DNA from: Pedobacter rhodius | GTDB lineage: Bacteria; Bacteroidota; Bacteroidia; Sphingobacteriales; Sphingobacteriaceae | Assembly (NCBI RefSeq): GCF_027213645.1 | Contig: NZ_JAPWGL010000001.1 | Span: 310,001-374,000, forward strand | Length of the DNA: 64,000 nucleotides | Direction: 5' to 3' | In this document: piece after piece, positions 44,240 through 53,294 of the stretch | How positions within the stretch are numbered: position 1 is the first letter of the stretch | How the letters are laid out: each line of letters starts with the position of its first letter | Program-made: the position numbers and the translations under genes | The notes under the pieces: generated by a model | Seen by the model: the letters and a program-made list of their open reading frames with translations, nothing else | Told to the model about the DNA's origin: nothing | The model's database searches: none

Positions 44240-44247
44240 TAGCTTTG
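44240..44247 (+). promoter_or_regulatory. -7 element of the TonB receptor gene
   Basis: TAGCTTTG fits TAnnTTTG and lies 22 bases before the TTG start at 44270. No clear -33 TTG is seen. Confidence 0.5.
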
Positions 44248-44269
44248 CCTAAAATTAAATACAGGCAAA

Positions 44270-47065
44270 TTGAACTCACTCAAACTTTTTAAAAGCGCAG
44301 CATTCACAATGCTGGTTTTATTCTTAAGCATAGCTGCTTATGCTCAAACAGGCAAAATTTCAGGAACTGTAAGCGATAAAAAAACCGGAGAAACTTTAAT
44401 TGGCGTAACGGTAAAAATTAAAGGTACTACTAAAGGCGTTTCAACTGATGTAGATGGAAAATACACGCTTCAGGCCATGGCGAATGGAAAGTATACGCTA
44501 GAGTTTTCTTATGTTGGTTATCAAACAAAGGAAGTTTCAGATGTTGAAGTTAAAGCACCTGCGGTTACAAATTTAAGTGTAATCCTTAGTGAGGCAAGCG
44601 GACAAAATCTTGGTGAAGTTGTTGTAAAAGCAAGTTATAAACAAGAATCTATAAATACTTTATATGCTCAACAGAAAAATAGTGCTTTAATTTCTGATGG
44701 TATCTCAAGCGAACAAATCAAAAAATCGCCAGATAGAAATACTTCGGATGTTTTGAAGCGTGTTAGTGGCGCAACCATTCAGGATAATAAATTTGTTATT
44801 GTTCGTGGTTTGAGTGATCGTTATAATACGGCAACGCTTGATAACTCTACTTTACCGAGTACAGAAGCAAATAAAAAAGCATTCTCTTTCGATATTGTTC
44901 CATCTAACCTAGTTGATAAAATTACCATCAGCAAAACGGCAACGCCCGATCTTCCTGCAGATTTCGCAGGTGGTGCGGTTCAGATTGTAACAAAAGATAT
45001 TCCAGATCAAAATTTTCTCTCATTTGGTGTCGGATATGGTTATAATAGTCAATCAACTCTTAAAGATTTTTCGGCAACAAAAAAGAATGTCCAGAATTAT
45101 TTAGGATTTGAAGATGGTTCGAAACAGTTGGCCGAAAACTTTCCAAGCAGCGAGCAGGTCGCTAAAGGAACGTTATCAAGTGCTAAAAATATTGCGGCGC
45201 TAAAATCATTGCCTAATGATTTAACAGTGAAAAATAGGCCTGCATTACCAACTCAAAATTATCAGTTAAGTTTGGGCAGGGTAAAGCATTTTGAAAGCGG
45301 TAATACATTCGGTGCTTTAATCTCAGCAACTTACAGAAATGCACAAACAATAAATCAGGATGTAGAGCGTAATTTCTATGTTTATAATTACACCGATAAC
45401 CAATATAGGTTTTCCACCAACTTGGGTGGTTTGGCGAACTTTGCTTATAGCTTTGGAAAGAATAAGATTAGCTTTAAAAATATTTACAACAGAAATTATG
45501 ATGATACCTATGCCGAAAGAACAGGTATAAAAGACGGGAACTCTTTAAACAGGTTTTATGCGTACGACATTATGCAAAAATCACTTTTCAAAACGACCTT
45601 AGAAGGCGATCATCAAATTGGTGAAGGTAATAATAAATTAAAATGGACGGCTTCATATAGCAATATCGGTAACAATCAGCCAAATCAATTAAAAATTAAC
45701 TATACAAAACCATTAGCTGCTCAAAACGACCCAAGTGTATTATATCAGGCGAATATTACTTCATTAGGTAAGGATAATACAAGATTATTCTCCGATTTAA
45801 ATGAAAACATTTATGCGGGCGATGTAAACTACAGCACGCCGTTTAAATTATTTGATGCTTCCACAACTTTTAAAGTTGGCTTGGGTTCTCAATATCGCGA
45901 CCGTAATTTTACTGCACGTTTTATCGGTGCTGAGTTAATTACAAACAATGCTGATTTGCAAACGCAAATCAGAAGCTTGCCGGTTAATCAAATATTCTCT
46001 CAATCCTTATTTGAATCAGGTGTTTACAGACTTGCAGAAGTTGGTGGTGAACTGGATAGCTACAAAGCAAATTCATTTACGAACTATGGTTATGTAATGC
46101 TAGATCAAAAGTTTGGTGAAAATTTCAGAGCAGTTTATGGTGCAAGAGTAGAAAGCTACAACGTAAAAGTGATGAGCATCAGTAAAACTTATGTTGATGA
46201 TTCACAAGTTGATGTTTTGCCATCTGTAAACTTAACTTATAGCTTAACTAAAAAAGCAAACTTACGTGCATCTTATTACCGCACATTAGCAAGACCAGAA
46301 TTTAGAGAGTTATCTCTTTCATCATATTATGATTACGAATTGTTAGGTAACATCACTGGTAATCCGAACTTAAAGCGTTCATTAATTGATAACGCAGACA
46401 TCAGGTATGAAATTTATCCGGAAGCTGGTCAGTTGTTCTCGGTATCTGCTTTCTACAAACACTTTACAAATGCAATCGAATCTTATCGTTACGATGTGTT
46501 ATCAACACCAGATGTTTCCTTCTTCAATACACCGAAGGCTTATACCTATGGATTGGAGTTTGAGGGTAGAAAAAATTTAAACTTTGTAAACGAGAGCAAC
46601 TTTTTTAAAAATACTACTGCCTATGTTAACTTATCATTAATCAAGTCGAAAGTTACAAATCCTACTGATCAGAACTATATTGATAAAACACGCCCGATGG
46701 TTGGTCAATCACCATATGTTATCAACGCAGGTTTACAGCATAGTGCTTTAGAGAATAAACTTAATTTCAATATCCTTTACAATAAAATCGGTAGAAGAAT
46801 TGTTCAGGCGAGTGGCATCAACTTTCCAAGCACCTGGGAAAACCCAAGAGATGTAATCGACCTTCAGGTGAGCTATAAAGTACTCAAATCAAAAGGTGAA
46901 CTTAAATTAAATGCCGGAGATATCCTTAACCAAAGAAGTATAATTTACTTTGACTATAATGGTGATAAAAAATATAATGGTAGTGTTGGAAATGGTGGCG
47001 ACGAGACTTTTTCATCTTACAGGTCTGGTACAAATATCTCGTTATCATTTAACTATACCTTCTAG
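44270..47065 (+). CDS. TonB-dependent receptor with carboxypeptidase-like N-terminal domain
   Basis: Outer-membrane transporter of 931 residues. A TTG start at 44270 gives a complete signal peptide (MNSLKLFKSAAFTMLVLFLSIAAYAQ); the first ATG, 39 bases later, would shorten it. A carboxypeptidase-D regulatory-like domain follows (about 28-110, GKISGTVSDKKTGETLIGV). The plug (about 120-240, RNTSDVLKRVSGATIQDN, FVIVRGLSDRYNT) and beta-barrel end in the aromatic SLSFNYTF. The layout is that of a TonB receptor without a SusD partner. A beta-helix lipoprotein gene follows after about 80 bases, so the two probably work together. The ligand is unknown. Confidence 0.9.
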   Translation: MNSLKLFKSAAFTMLVLFLSIAAYAQTGKISGTVSDKKTGETLIGVTVKIKGTTKGVSTDVDGKYTLQAMANGKYTLEFSYVGYQTKEVSDVEVKAPAVTNLSVILSEASGQNLGEVVVKASYKQESINTLYAQQKNSALISDGISSEQIKKSPDRNTSDVLKRVSGATIQDNKFVIVRGLSDRYNTATLDNSTLPSTEANKKAFSFDIVPSNLVDKITISKTATPDLPADFAGGAVQIVTKDIPDQNFLSFGVGYGYNSQSTLKDFSATKKNVQNYLGFEDGSKQLAENFPSSEQVAKGTLSSAKNIAALKSLPNDLTVKNRPALPTQNYQLSLGRVKHFESGNTFGALISATYRNAQTINQDVERNFYVYNYTDNQYRFSTNLGGLANFAYSFGKNKISFKNIYNRNYDDTYAERTGIKDGNSLNRFYAYDIMQKSLFKTTLEGDHQIGEGNNKLKWTASYSNIGNNQPNQLKINYTKPLAAQNDPSVLYQANITSLGKDNTRLFSDLNENIYAGDVNYSTPFKLFDASTTFKVGLGSQYRDRNFTARFIGAELITNNADLQTQIRSLPVNQIFSQSLFESGVYRLAEVGGELDSYKANSFTNYGYVMLDQKFGENFRAVYGARVESYNVKVMSISKTYVDDSQVDVLPSVNLTYSLTKKANLRASYYRTLARPEFRELSLSSYYDYELLGNITGNPNLKRSLIDNADIRYEIYPEAGQLFSVSAFYKHFTNAIESYRYDVLSTPDVSFFNTPKAYTYGLEFEGRKNLNFVNESNFFKNTTAYVNLSLIKSKVTNPTDQNYIDKTRPMVGQSPYVINAGLQHSALENKLNFNILYNKIGRRIVQASGINFPSTWENPRDVIDLQVSYKVLKSKGELKLNAGDILNQRSIIYFDYNGDKKYNGSVGNGGDETFSSYRSGTNISLSFNYTF

Positions 47066-47146
47066 TCATTAACAATATGGTAACAGGATATTAATCCTGA
47101 AGAAAAATTAAAAATCTCTATTTGTAAAAAATTTAAAGCAAAAAAA

Positions 47147-48601
47147 ATGAAAAACCAATTTATACTACTTGCCTTATCAGTAGTTTTATTTTCAACTTCT
47201 TGTAAGAAGAATGTAATTGTAGAAGGACCATCTACAGAAACACCAGGTGGTTCTACAACAAGTGTTGTAGAGGTTAGTGGCGAGATTTCCGCAAATACTA
47301 CATGGTCTGCAAGCAAAATTTATTTATTAAAAGGATTCGTTTTTGTAAGCAATGGCGCCACATTAACAATTGAGCCTGGAACAATCATTAAAGGTGATAA
47401 AGCAACTAAAGGTACTTTAATTGTAACTCGCGGTTCGAAAATTAACGCTACAGGTACAGTAGATAAACCAATCGTTTTTACATCGGCTTTAGCTTCGGGT
47501 GCTCGTAGCCAAGGTGACTGGGGTGGTGTAATTTTATTAGGTAAAGCGCCGGTTAATCAAGGTACGGATGTTAAAATTGAAGGTGGTTTAGTTCAACCAA
47601 CTGGTAAAGACGAAAAATTATACATCTATTATGGTGGTACTGATGCAGCTGATAATTCAGGAACAATGAAATATGTGCGTATAGAATATGCAGGTATCGC
47701 TTATTCAGTTGATAATGAGATTAATGGATTAACAATGGGTGGGGTTGGTAATGGTACTACACTTGATTATATTCAGGTTTATCGTTCTGGCGATGATGCT
47801 TTCGAATGGTTTGGTGGTACAGTAAATGCAAAACACTTATTGGCTATCGGTACCTGGGATGATGATTTTGATACAGATTTCGGATATTCAGGAAATGTTC
47901 AATTTGCTTTAGCCCAACGTGTTTCTACTGTAGCAGATCAATCTCAATCTAATGGTTTTGAATCTGATAACAATGCAACAGGAACTGACCAAACACCTAA
48001 AACATCTGCTGTGTTCTCAAATGTAACTGTGTTAGGTCCGATAAAAGCTGCTGGTGGTTCTTTCAATGCAAACTTTTACCATGGTGCTCAAATTCGTCGT
48101 AATTCATCTATCAGTATTTTAAACTCAGTAATTTCTGGTTTCCCAATCGGCTTATATATTGATGATACTAAAGTTGTAACCGCTAATTCCACGTCAGCTA
48201 ACTTTACCAGTGGTAGCATGGTAATTGCCAATAACTTAATTTATGGTACAAAAACAACAGAAGTTAGCGTAAGTAATGCTGCTGCTGCTGCTGCGATTGA
48301 AGCTAAATTACGTTTAGACAATACATTCGCTCAAACTACATTTGCCTCTGCATTATACGCTAATCCTTATTTATACTTTAGCGATTTCGGTTCAGGTGCT
48401 ACTTTAGGTACAGCAGGTTTCACATTAGCGGCTAATTCTGTAGCTGCAACAGGTGCAGCCTTTACAAATGCTAAAGTTTCCAATTCTTTCTTTACACAGG
48501 TTGCCTACAAAGGTGCTTTCGGTACAGAAAACTGGGCATCTGGCTGGGCTGAAGTTGATGCGCAAACATTAGCTTACACAACTCCGGGAGCCGTTAAATA
48601 A
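47147..48601 (+). CDS. Outer-membrane lipoprotein, right-handed beta-helix-like
   Basis: A 484-residue lipoprotein (signal peptide ending FSTSC, Cys near 19). The body has the beta-helix-like repeats of a family common beside TonB receptors in this phylum: LTIEPGTIIKGDKATKGTLIVTRGSKINATG (about 80-110), QGDWGGVILLGKAP, DYIQVYRSGDDAFEWFGGTV. It follows the TonB receptor gene closely. No enzyme motif is seen, so a binding role is inferred. Its end is marked by a clear terminator. Confidence 0.78.
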   Translation: MKNQFILLALSVVLFSTSCKKNVIVEGPSTETPGGSTTSVVEVSGEISANTTWSASKIYLLKGFVFVSNGATLTIEPGTIIKGDKATKGTLIVTRGSKINATGTVDKPIVFTSALASGARSQGDWGGVILLGKAPVNQGTDVKIEGGLVQPTGKDEKLYIYYGGTDAADNSGTMKYVRIEYAGIAYSVDNEINGLTMGGVGNGTTLDYIQVYRSGDDAFEWFGGTVNAKHLLAIGTWDDDFDTDFGYSGNVQFALAQRVSTVADQSQSNGFESDNNATGTDQTPKTSAVFSNVTVLGPIKAAGGSFNANFYHGAQIRRNSSISILNSVISGFPIGLYIDDTKVVTANSTSANFTSGSMVIANNLIYGTKTTEVSVSNAAAAAAIEAKLRLDNTFAQTTFASALYANPYLYFSDFGSGATLGTAGFTLAANSVAATGAAFTNAKVSNSFFTQVAYKGAFGTENWASGWAEVDAQTLAYTTPGAVK

Positions 48602-48624
48602 AATATAATAATTCAATGAATAGA

Positions 48625-48655
48625 AAAGCCGGACATTTTGTTCCGGCTTTTTTTA
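48625..48655. terminator. Bidirectional terminator
   Basis: AAAGCCGGA and TCCGGCTTT pair around ACATTTTGT. The A run before and T run after let it serve both the beta-helix gene (plus) and the convergent small gene (minus). Confidence 0.85.
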
Positions 48656-48657
48656 TT

Positions 48658-48981
48658 TTATTCTGAAACTTCCTTCTTAACCGGAGCTTTTGCTTTCGGT
48701 GCAACTGTTTTAGTTGTTACAGGCTTTACCGCTTTTTCTTTTGCTACCGGCGGTAAAATTTTATCTTCTTTAATAAATGACGTTATTGAATCTTCAGGCG
48801 TAACAATGCTTATTCGCTTTGAAAGTTGTTTAGCAAACTTTTCAATAACTTTATCCGCTTTTTTTGCTTTGCCAAACTGGCCCACCGTTTCGTTAATTGC
48901 TGCTGCTAATTTGGATTCTAAGTCTTTACGTAATTTTTTGCTGGTCGAATGATTTTTCGACTTTGATTTATTCTTTTTCAT
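48658..48981 (-). CDS. Small basic conserved hypothetical protein
   Basis: A 107-residue, Lys/Ala-rich protein. The N-terminus (KNKSKSKNHSTSKKLRKDLE) is basic, the middle (LAAAINETVGQFGKAKKADKVIEKFAKQL) is helical, and the tail repeats VKPVTTKTVAPKAKAPVKK. It looks like a small nucleic-acid or chromatin-like protein, but that is only composition. I recall similar proteins in this family. It is convergent with the beta-helix gene and shares its terminator. Confidence 0.6.
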   Translation of the reverse strand: MKKNKSKSKNHSTSKKLRKDLESKLAAAINETVGQFGKAKKADKVIEKFAKQLSKRISIVTPEDSITSFIKEDKILPPVAKEKAVKPVTTKTVAPKAKAPVKKEVSE

Positions 48982-49269
48982 TTAACTAATCAGGGATTTT
49001 TTCAAAGATAAAATATCGAATTGTTAAATTAATATTATGATTATGTTAACAGGTTTGTAAGTGCTTAACAAACAACTAATTTTAAATAATATTTAATTAT
49101 CTGTTATAAGTTAAAACTTTGACTACGCACCTAGATTACTTATCAGAACAGCAATTATTCTTTTGGCACTTCTAATTTTATTTCTACTCAGAAACAAGAA
49201 AGATGAAAAAGATATAATCCAGGAAAATTCAGAATACGAAAGCTAACAGGGAGGTAAAATCTGATTAAT

Positions 49270-49545
49270 TTAAATCTCGGAACCTTTTGCAATGGTTCCA
49301 CCCATATCTAATGCGCTTTGAAATTCTTCCAGATACTGAAGTAAATGCCGCTCAGCTGTGGCGAAAGACGTAAATGAGGCTGATGGTTCGTAGGCATCAG
49401 CACTGTTGTGGTTTTTATAATATAAACTTGTTTGAAATACAAAAACATCTTCCTTGTTTATTGGCGACATAATCCTGGCCTTTATCGGGTTTGAATGTAT
49501 TTCAGTGAAATATTCTTTTAAAACACTATAGATTACAGGCTGCAT
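49270..49545 (-). CDS. Hypothetical protein
   Basis: A 91-residue protein of mixed composition, with no membrane segment or signal peptide. The most regular part is YKNHNSADAYEPSASFTSFATAERHLLQYLEEF (about 43-75). I do not recognise a family. It is alone in a 680-base stretch between the small basic gene and the transglutaminase-like gene. Confidence 0.5.
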   Translation of the reverse strand: MQPVIYSVLKEYFTEIHSNPIKARIMSPINKEDVFVFQTSLYYKNHNSADAYEPSASFTSFATAERHLLQYLEEFQSALDMGGTIAKGSEI

Positions 49546-49663
49546 GGCAAATGATTTTTTGAATTGAAACTAAAAATAACCTAAAAAATGACAAATGCAC
49601 CTTTGTTATTAATTTGATAACTTTTAGTTAATGTTAAATTAACATGAATTTAAAACCGGGAGG

Positions 49664-50872
49664 CTATTTTGAAGGATCGTAATTATAAACAACTTTATAA
49701 TCTGCATTTTTCAGTTGAGCAGAAAGTTGTCCGATTTTTAAATCCTGCAATTGAGGTGTCGGCTCACAGAATATATATTTTTTCCCATTGTAGATAAGAA
49801 AATCACCTTTTACAGGCTGATCAAACTGAACGGCCATGGTTAAATGGGTAGGGTATAGGAGCGCAACCATGGGTAAGTTGTAAATTTCTTTTACCAGATA
49901 AAAGAACAAAGCAGCCCGGTCATCACAATCGCTATATTTAGTTAATAAAGTTTGTTCCGGTGATAAATGTTTCTCTTTGCCAAAATTATCCTGGTCGTTT
50001 TCATATAAAAAAGCATACCTGGTAAACCGCATTAAATAATCAACACCTTTTTTTTGGTCCATTTTACGGACATTGTTTTTAAGCATCGGAATCAGGGAAC
50101 TATACGTTTCCCTGCTTAATGGGATGTTGAAGTAAGACTCAAAATCGACACCCGGATAATTAGCGAAAATCGCCTGAACATCATTATTAACTTTTAACTT
50201 AAAATGATAGGTTTTTTGCTTGTAACTGAAATCAACGGCCTTTTCGATGTAACTTTCAGGTTTAAAATCAGGCATTCTGGTCACCTTATATGAGAATGCA
50301 TTTTTACCCTCCGGAATTGAAATGTTTACCGGTTTGTAGGCATTGGCTTGTTTAAATAGTTTTCCATAATCGTGATAATTAAGGCACATATATTTTTTAT
50401 CATCAATCATAAAGAAAGGGATGTCACTTATATCTTCGTCATTTTTTACATAGAAAATAATTTGTTCATTGCCTACAGCTAACCTGGCATCGTAACCACA
50501 TTTATTAAGTAAAAACCATTTGTACATCGTGTAACGGCTATAATTTTCAGCCTTCGGACTAATTTGTTCCGCCGTTTTACGGATAAGCTGATAATAAATC
50601 CAGTCATTTAATTTATACTTTTCCTTATAGGCAGTTAAGGATGAAATTAGACCAGCATAATTTCCGGTACTCATCTCATTGTAGAAATTTTTTATGGTTT
50701 CTGAAGTGGCTGCTCCAGGTGTATTAATTACAATTGATGAATCTAAACTAAAATTAAAAGTGCCATTGTAGAATTCAAATGAGTAATTCTGAGCATCCGC
50801 CTTTACAAACGAAAACATCAGGCAAATGCATAAAGCTGCAATGGAAGAATATTTATAAGCCCTTGTTTTCAA
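49664..50872 (-). CDS. Secreted transglutaminase-like protein
   Basis: A 402-residue protein with a signal peptide (about 1-27, MKTRAYKYSSIAALCICLMFS). The C-terminal part (about 300-390) has the transglutaminase-like triad: Cys in KYSDCDDRAALFFYLV, His in YPTHLTMAVQF and an acidic residue in KYIFCEPTPQ. The N-terminal two thirds have no family I know. Such domains act as cysteine proteases or amidases in the envelope. It is convergent with no gene; the region upstream (50873-50994) is AT-rich. Confidence 0.72.
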   Translation of the reverse strand: MKTRAYKYSSIAALCICLMFSFVKADAQNYSFEFYNGTFNFSLDSSIVINTPGAATSETIKNFYNEMSTGNYAGLISSLTAYKEKYKLNDWIYYQLIRKTAEQISPKAENYSRYTMYKWFLLNKCGYDARLAVGNEQIIFYVKNDEDISDIPFFMIDDKKYMCLNYHDYGKLFKQANAYKPVNISIPEGKNAFSYKVTRMPDFKPESYIEKAVDFSYKQKTYHFKLKVNNDVQAIFANYPGVDFESYFNIPLSRETYSSLIPMLKNNVRKMDQKKGVDYLMRFTRYAFLYENDQDNFGKEKHLSPEQTLLTKYSDCDDRAALFFYLVKEIYNLPMVALLYPTHLTMAVQFDQPVKGDFLIYNGKKYIFCEPTPQLQDLKIGQLSAQLKNADYKVVYNYDPSK

Positions 50873-50994
50873 TTTAATATATTTGGTAATATTAAATTTA
50901 CATATAATTAATAATAAATCAACAATTTCTTTATGTAAACCAATGTGAGGTTTTTTAACGTTGATTTAACTTTACTAACTTTCAACAAGATTGT

Positions 50995-51813
50995 TTATCC
51001 GCGCTTCTCATCGCCCAGCGCATATAAATTTGCCCTGATGTATTTAAGCATCGAGATGTTACATTCTTTCAAAGGGATTTCACTTGGGAATATGGGCTTT
51101 CCGATACTGATTTTAAGCACATGGCCATTTTTATTAAAAAGTTCGGAAATTAGTTTAGCAGTTTGTAAAGATGGATGGATAAATTTTAGCAAACTAAAGA
51201 ATAACCCATTATTGCCGTGAAAGTAAACCGGTAGAATCGGGACGTTTGCTTTAGAGATTATTTTGCCCACAACAGGATGCCACTCCCTGTCTGTTATTTT
51301 TCGGGTCTTTATTTTAAAGGAAGAAACTTCGCCGGCAGGAAAAATAGCAACAGGAATGCCGTCTTTAAGGGTTTTTAACGTAATTTTTAATCCGCTTATG
51401 CTCGAAGTATCCTGAATATTTTCAAAAGGGTTTACCGCAATGATACATTTCTCCAGATTAGGAATCTTTTTTAAAAGAAAATTACCCATAAACATGCTTT
51501 CTGGCCGGAGCCTGCCTAAAGTACTTAATAAGGCAAGAGACTCTATTGCGCCATACGGATGGTTGGCAAGGGTTATGAAGGCGCCATTTTTAGGAATGTT
51601 TTCTATTTCTTCAGCATCTATATCCACTTTAACCCCCAGTGTTTTAATCAGATAATCAGCGAATGGAGCACCTTCAAGTCTATCTGCATCTCTGATGATG
51701 GCATTGAAGTGGTCTATCTTCATGATGCTCATCAGAAAAGAAGTTAGTCCGGGGATGGGGATATGGCAAAGACCGGTTGCTTTGGAAAAATCTGACTTGG
51801 ATATAAGTGTCAT
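50995..51813 (-). CDS. PlsC-like acyltransferase (paralogue of the OlsF N-terminal half)
   Basis: A 272-residue lysophospholipid-type acyltransferase. Blocks are ITLANHPYGAIESLALL (about 75-92, replacing HX4D), CIIAVNPFENIQ, VAIFPAGEVSSF near 155 and ILPVYFHGNNGLFFSLL. It aligns end to end with residues 1-270 of the protein at 53295 (for example HPVVGKxIxKAxVPxxPxYFHGNNGxFF). It therefore lacks the N-acyltransferase domain and is likely a duplicate of the O-acyltransferase half. The substrate is inferred to be a lyso-aminolipid. Confidence 0.8.
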   Translation of the reverse strand: MTLISKSDFSKATGLCHIPIPGLTSFLMSIMKIDHFNAIIRDADRLEGAPFADYLIKTLGVKVDIDAEEIENIPKNGAFITLANHPYGAIESLALLSTLGRLRPESMFMGNFLLKKIPNLEKCIIAVNPFENIQDTSSISGLKITLKTLKDGIPVAIFPAGEVSSFKIKTRKITDREWHPVVGKIISKANVPILPVYFHGNNGLFFSLLKFIHPSLQTAKLISELFNKNGHVLKISIGKPIFPSEIPLKECNISMLKYIRANLYALGDEKRG

Positions 51814-52318
51814 AAAATTGCTTAATCTGATTGTATTTTATTTCAAGAGGGCAATATTTTAAATATCAAATACAAGGAGGGGAAGCTTTTTTGATTTTAT
51901 AAAGCTAAGCGATGCTTATATGGAATAGCTAAAGATAACAGAATAATGTTAACTGAGAAGTTTTTTAACCTTATCGTCAAATTCTATTGATTCAATTATA
52001 AAAAAATCATTTTACAAGAATGTTAAGGTAAAATGGTAAAAATAATTGACTTAAAGCGCTGCCTGAAAGAAAAATTGTAAAGGTTAAAAACATTGATATT
52101 TCTGATTCAGTATTATGATATGATACAGAATAATATGATACAGATGGCAATCATGATTGAAGCCAGTTTATAATGAGGTGACTTTGTTCATCCGAATGAC
52201 GCGGGATGTGCAGTAAACAATAAATATATTCGCTATGTATTGCAATCTTTAAATCTTTTACCAGAATAATTATAAATATTAATTTATCTTTCATCCTGTT
52301 ATAAACAAATATCATTTT
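51814..52318. other. AT-rich region with a diverged direct repeat (R1)
   Basis: No confident gene. Near 52021-52105 is a stretch about 70% alike to 53085-53165 (R2). In one frame it reads KALPERKIVKVKNIDISDSVL then stop, related to the 22-residue micro-ORF in R2, but here the ATG is out of frame. A short direct repeat (ATATGATACAG) lies near 52116-52145. Confidence 0.5.
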
Positions 52319-52930
52319 ATGGATGACCTTTCCTTACAAAGAGTTAGAATTTTGATAAGAGATACAATGCGTAGAATTGAATCTATTTCAAATTTTGAAT
52401 ATGAGGTGTTTATGAAAGAAGGTGCGAAAGGACTAAGTATAGGTGTAGTGATGGAATACTATTGTCAGCAAATAGAAATTTTAATTATAAAATGTTTGAT
52501 ATTAGTTGAGAAACGCGGCAAACACTCTATCTACCATTTCTTAAATATCATTAATGAAGATAATAATATCTCGTTAGAGCAAAAACAAGATATTGCAAAT
52601 AAAGTAGAAAGTTTTGAAAAAGAACATGGTGAATTTCTAGTAGATGTAAAATTTGCCAGAGATAAATCAATGGTGCATTTAGATGAACTAAAAGCCAAAG
52701 AATTGAAAGGTTATATTGGTATTACGCTAGACCATAGATATCTATTGTATGATTTAGATAACATTTATTCTGACATCTTTAAGTTACTTGGAATAACATA
52801 TTCAACTAAATTTAAAAGAAGTCAGCAAGATATAGAATATGTCAAAATGATGAAATTGTTTTATGCAGCTATTTTGACTGTACCAGAGTTAAAAGAAGAT
52901 TTCTGCCTTTCAATTAAACATAAAAATTAA
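52319..52930 (+). CDS. HEPN-like (AbiU2-type) hypothetical protein
   Basis: A 203-residue all-helical protein with an R-x5-H motif: ARDKSMVHLDE (Arg 114, His 120), like HEPN ribonucleases or the AbiU2 family (RNKxxAHLD). Codon use is rich in AGA and AT-ending codons, unlike the neighbours, which suggests transfer. No antitoxin-like gene adjoins it. It lies alone between diverged direct repeats. A role in defence or stress is possible; the family call is tentative. Confidence 0.5.
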   Translation: MDDLSLQRVRILIRDTMRRIESISNFEYEVFMKEGAKGLSIGVVMEYYCQQIEILIIKCLILVEKRGKHSIYHFLNIINEDNNISLEQKQDIANKVESFEKEHGEFLVDVKFARDKSMVHLDELKAKELKGYIGITLDHRYLLYDLDNIYSDIFKLLGITYSTKFKRSQQDIEYVKMMKLFYAAILTVPELKEDFCLSIKHKN

Positions 52931-53094
52931 CCGGCAATTAATCCTGTTTCATTGAGCCAATAATATTTATAGATAAACAAATCCATCATATTAGATACAA
53001 AAGGCTTACAAAGTCTAGATTAGAAAGTGAATTATAGTGTTTGGTAATACCTACATGTTCGATGATACAACAGTAAAGAGGGTGATTCACTAAA

Positions 53095-53163
53095 ATGGAA
53101 AAAAATTGTTTTGAAGCGTTGCCTAAAATAAATATTGCAGAGGTAAAAACGTCGATTTTATAA
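53095..53163 (+). CDS. Possible 22-residue micro-ORF in repeat R2
   Basis: ATG at 53095 opens a frame coding MEKNCFEALPKINIAEVKTSIL. A related but frameshifted frame is in R1 about 1 kb upstream. Two related short peptide frames beside an accessory gene may be relics of a small gene family, or chance. There is no clear ribosome-binding cue. Confidence 0.25.
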   Translation: MEKNCFEALPKINIAEVKTSIL

Positions 53164-53253
53164 TGTCCTGTTAACATTCTGATAATGTAATAGCCCCATA
53201 TTTGTGCCATAAATATTTGGTTAGTATTTATAAAGTTTAGGTTAGTTGATAAG

Positions 53254-53283
53254 AAAAAACCCGGATGGATATCCGGGTTTTTC
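53254..53283. terminator. Bidirectional terminator
   Basis: AAAAACCCGGAT and ATCCGGGTTTTT pair with a GGAT loop. It lies just after the fused acyltransferase gene (minus). Confidence 0.85.
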
Positions 53284-53294
53284 TGATTTAAATG

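Noticed and set aside
49121..49246. A plus-strand frame with a hydrophobic stretch (IILLALLILFLL) and a charged tail
   Set aside because: There is no ATG, GTG or TTG between the upstream stop and the hydrophobic part. It could be a decayed small membrane gene, but it is not supported as coding.
50873..50994. A third copy of the R1/R2 repeat
   Set aside because: GAGGTTTTTTAACGTTGATTT resembles part of R2, but the match is short and in AT-rich sequence, so I do not count it.
52986..53210. A minus-strand frame of 74 codons downstream of the HEPN-like gene
   Set aside because: It overlaps repeat R2 in the antisense sense, has low complexity and no recognisable features.
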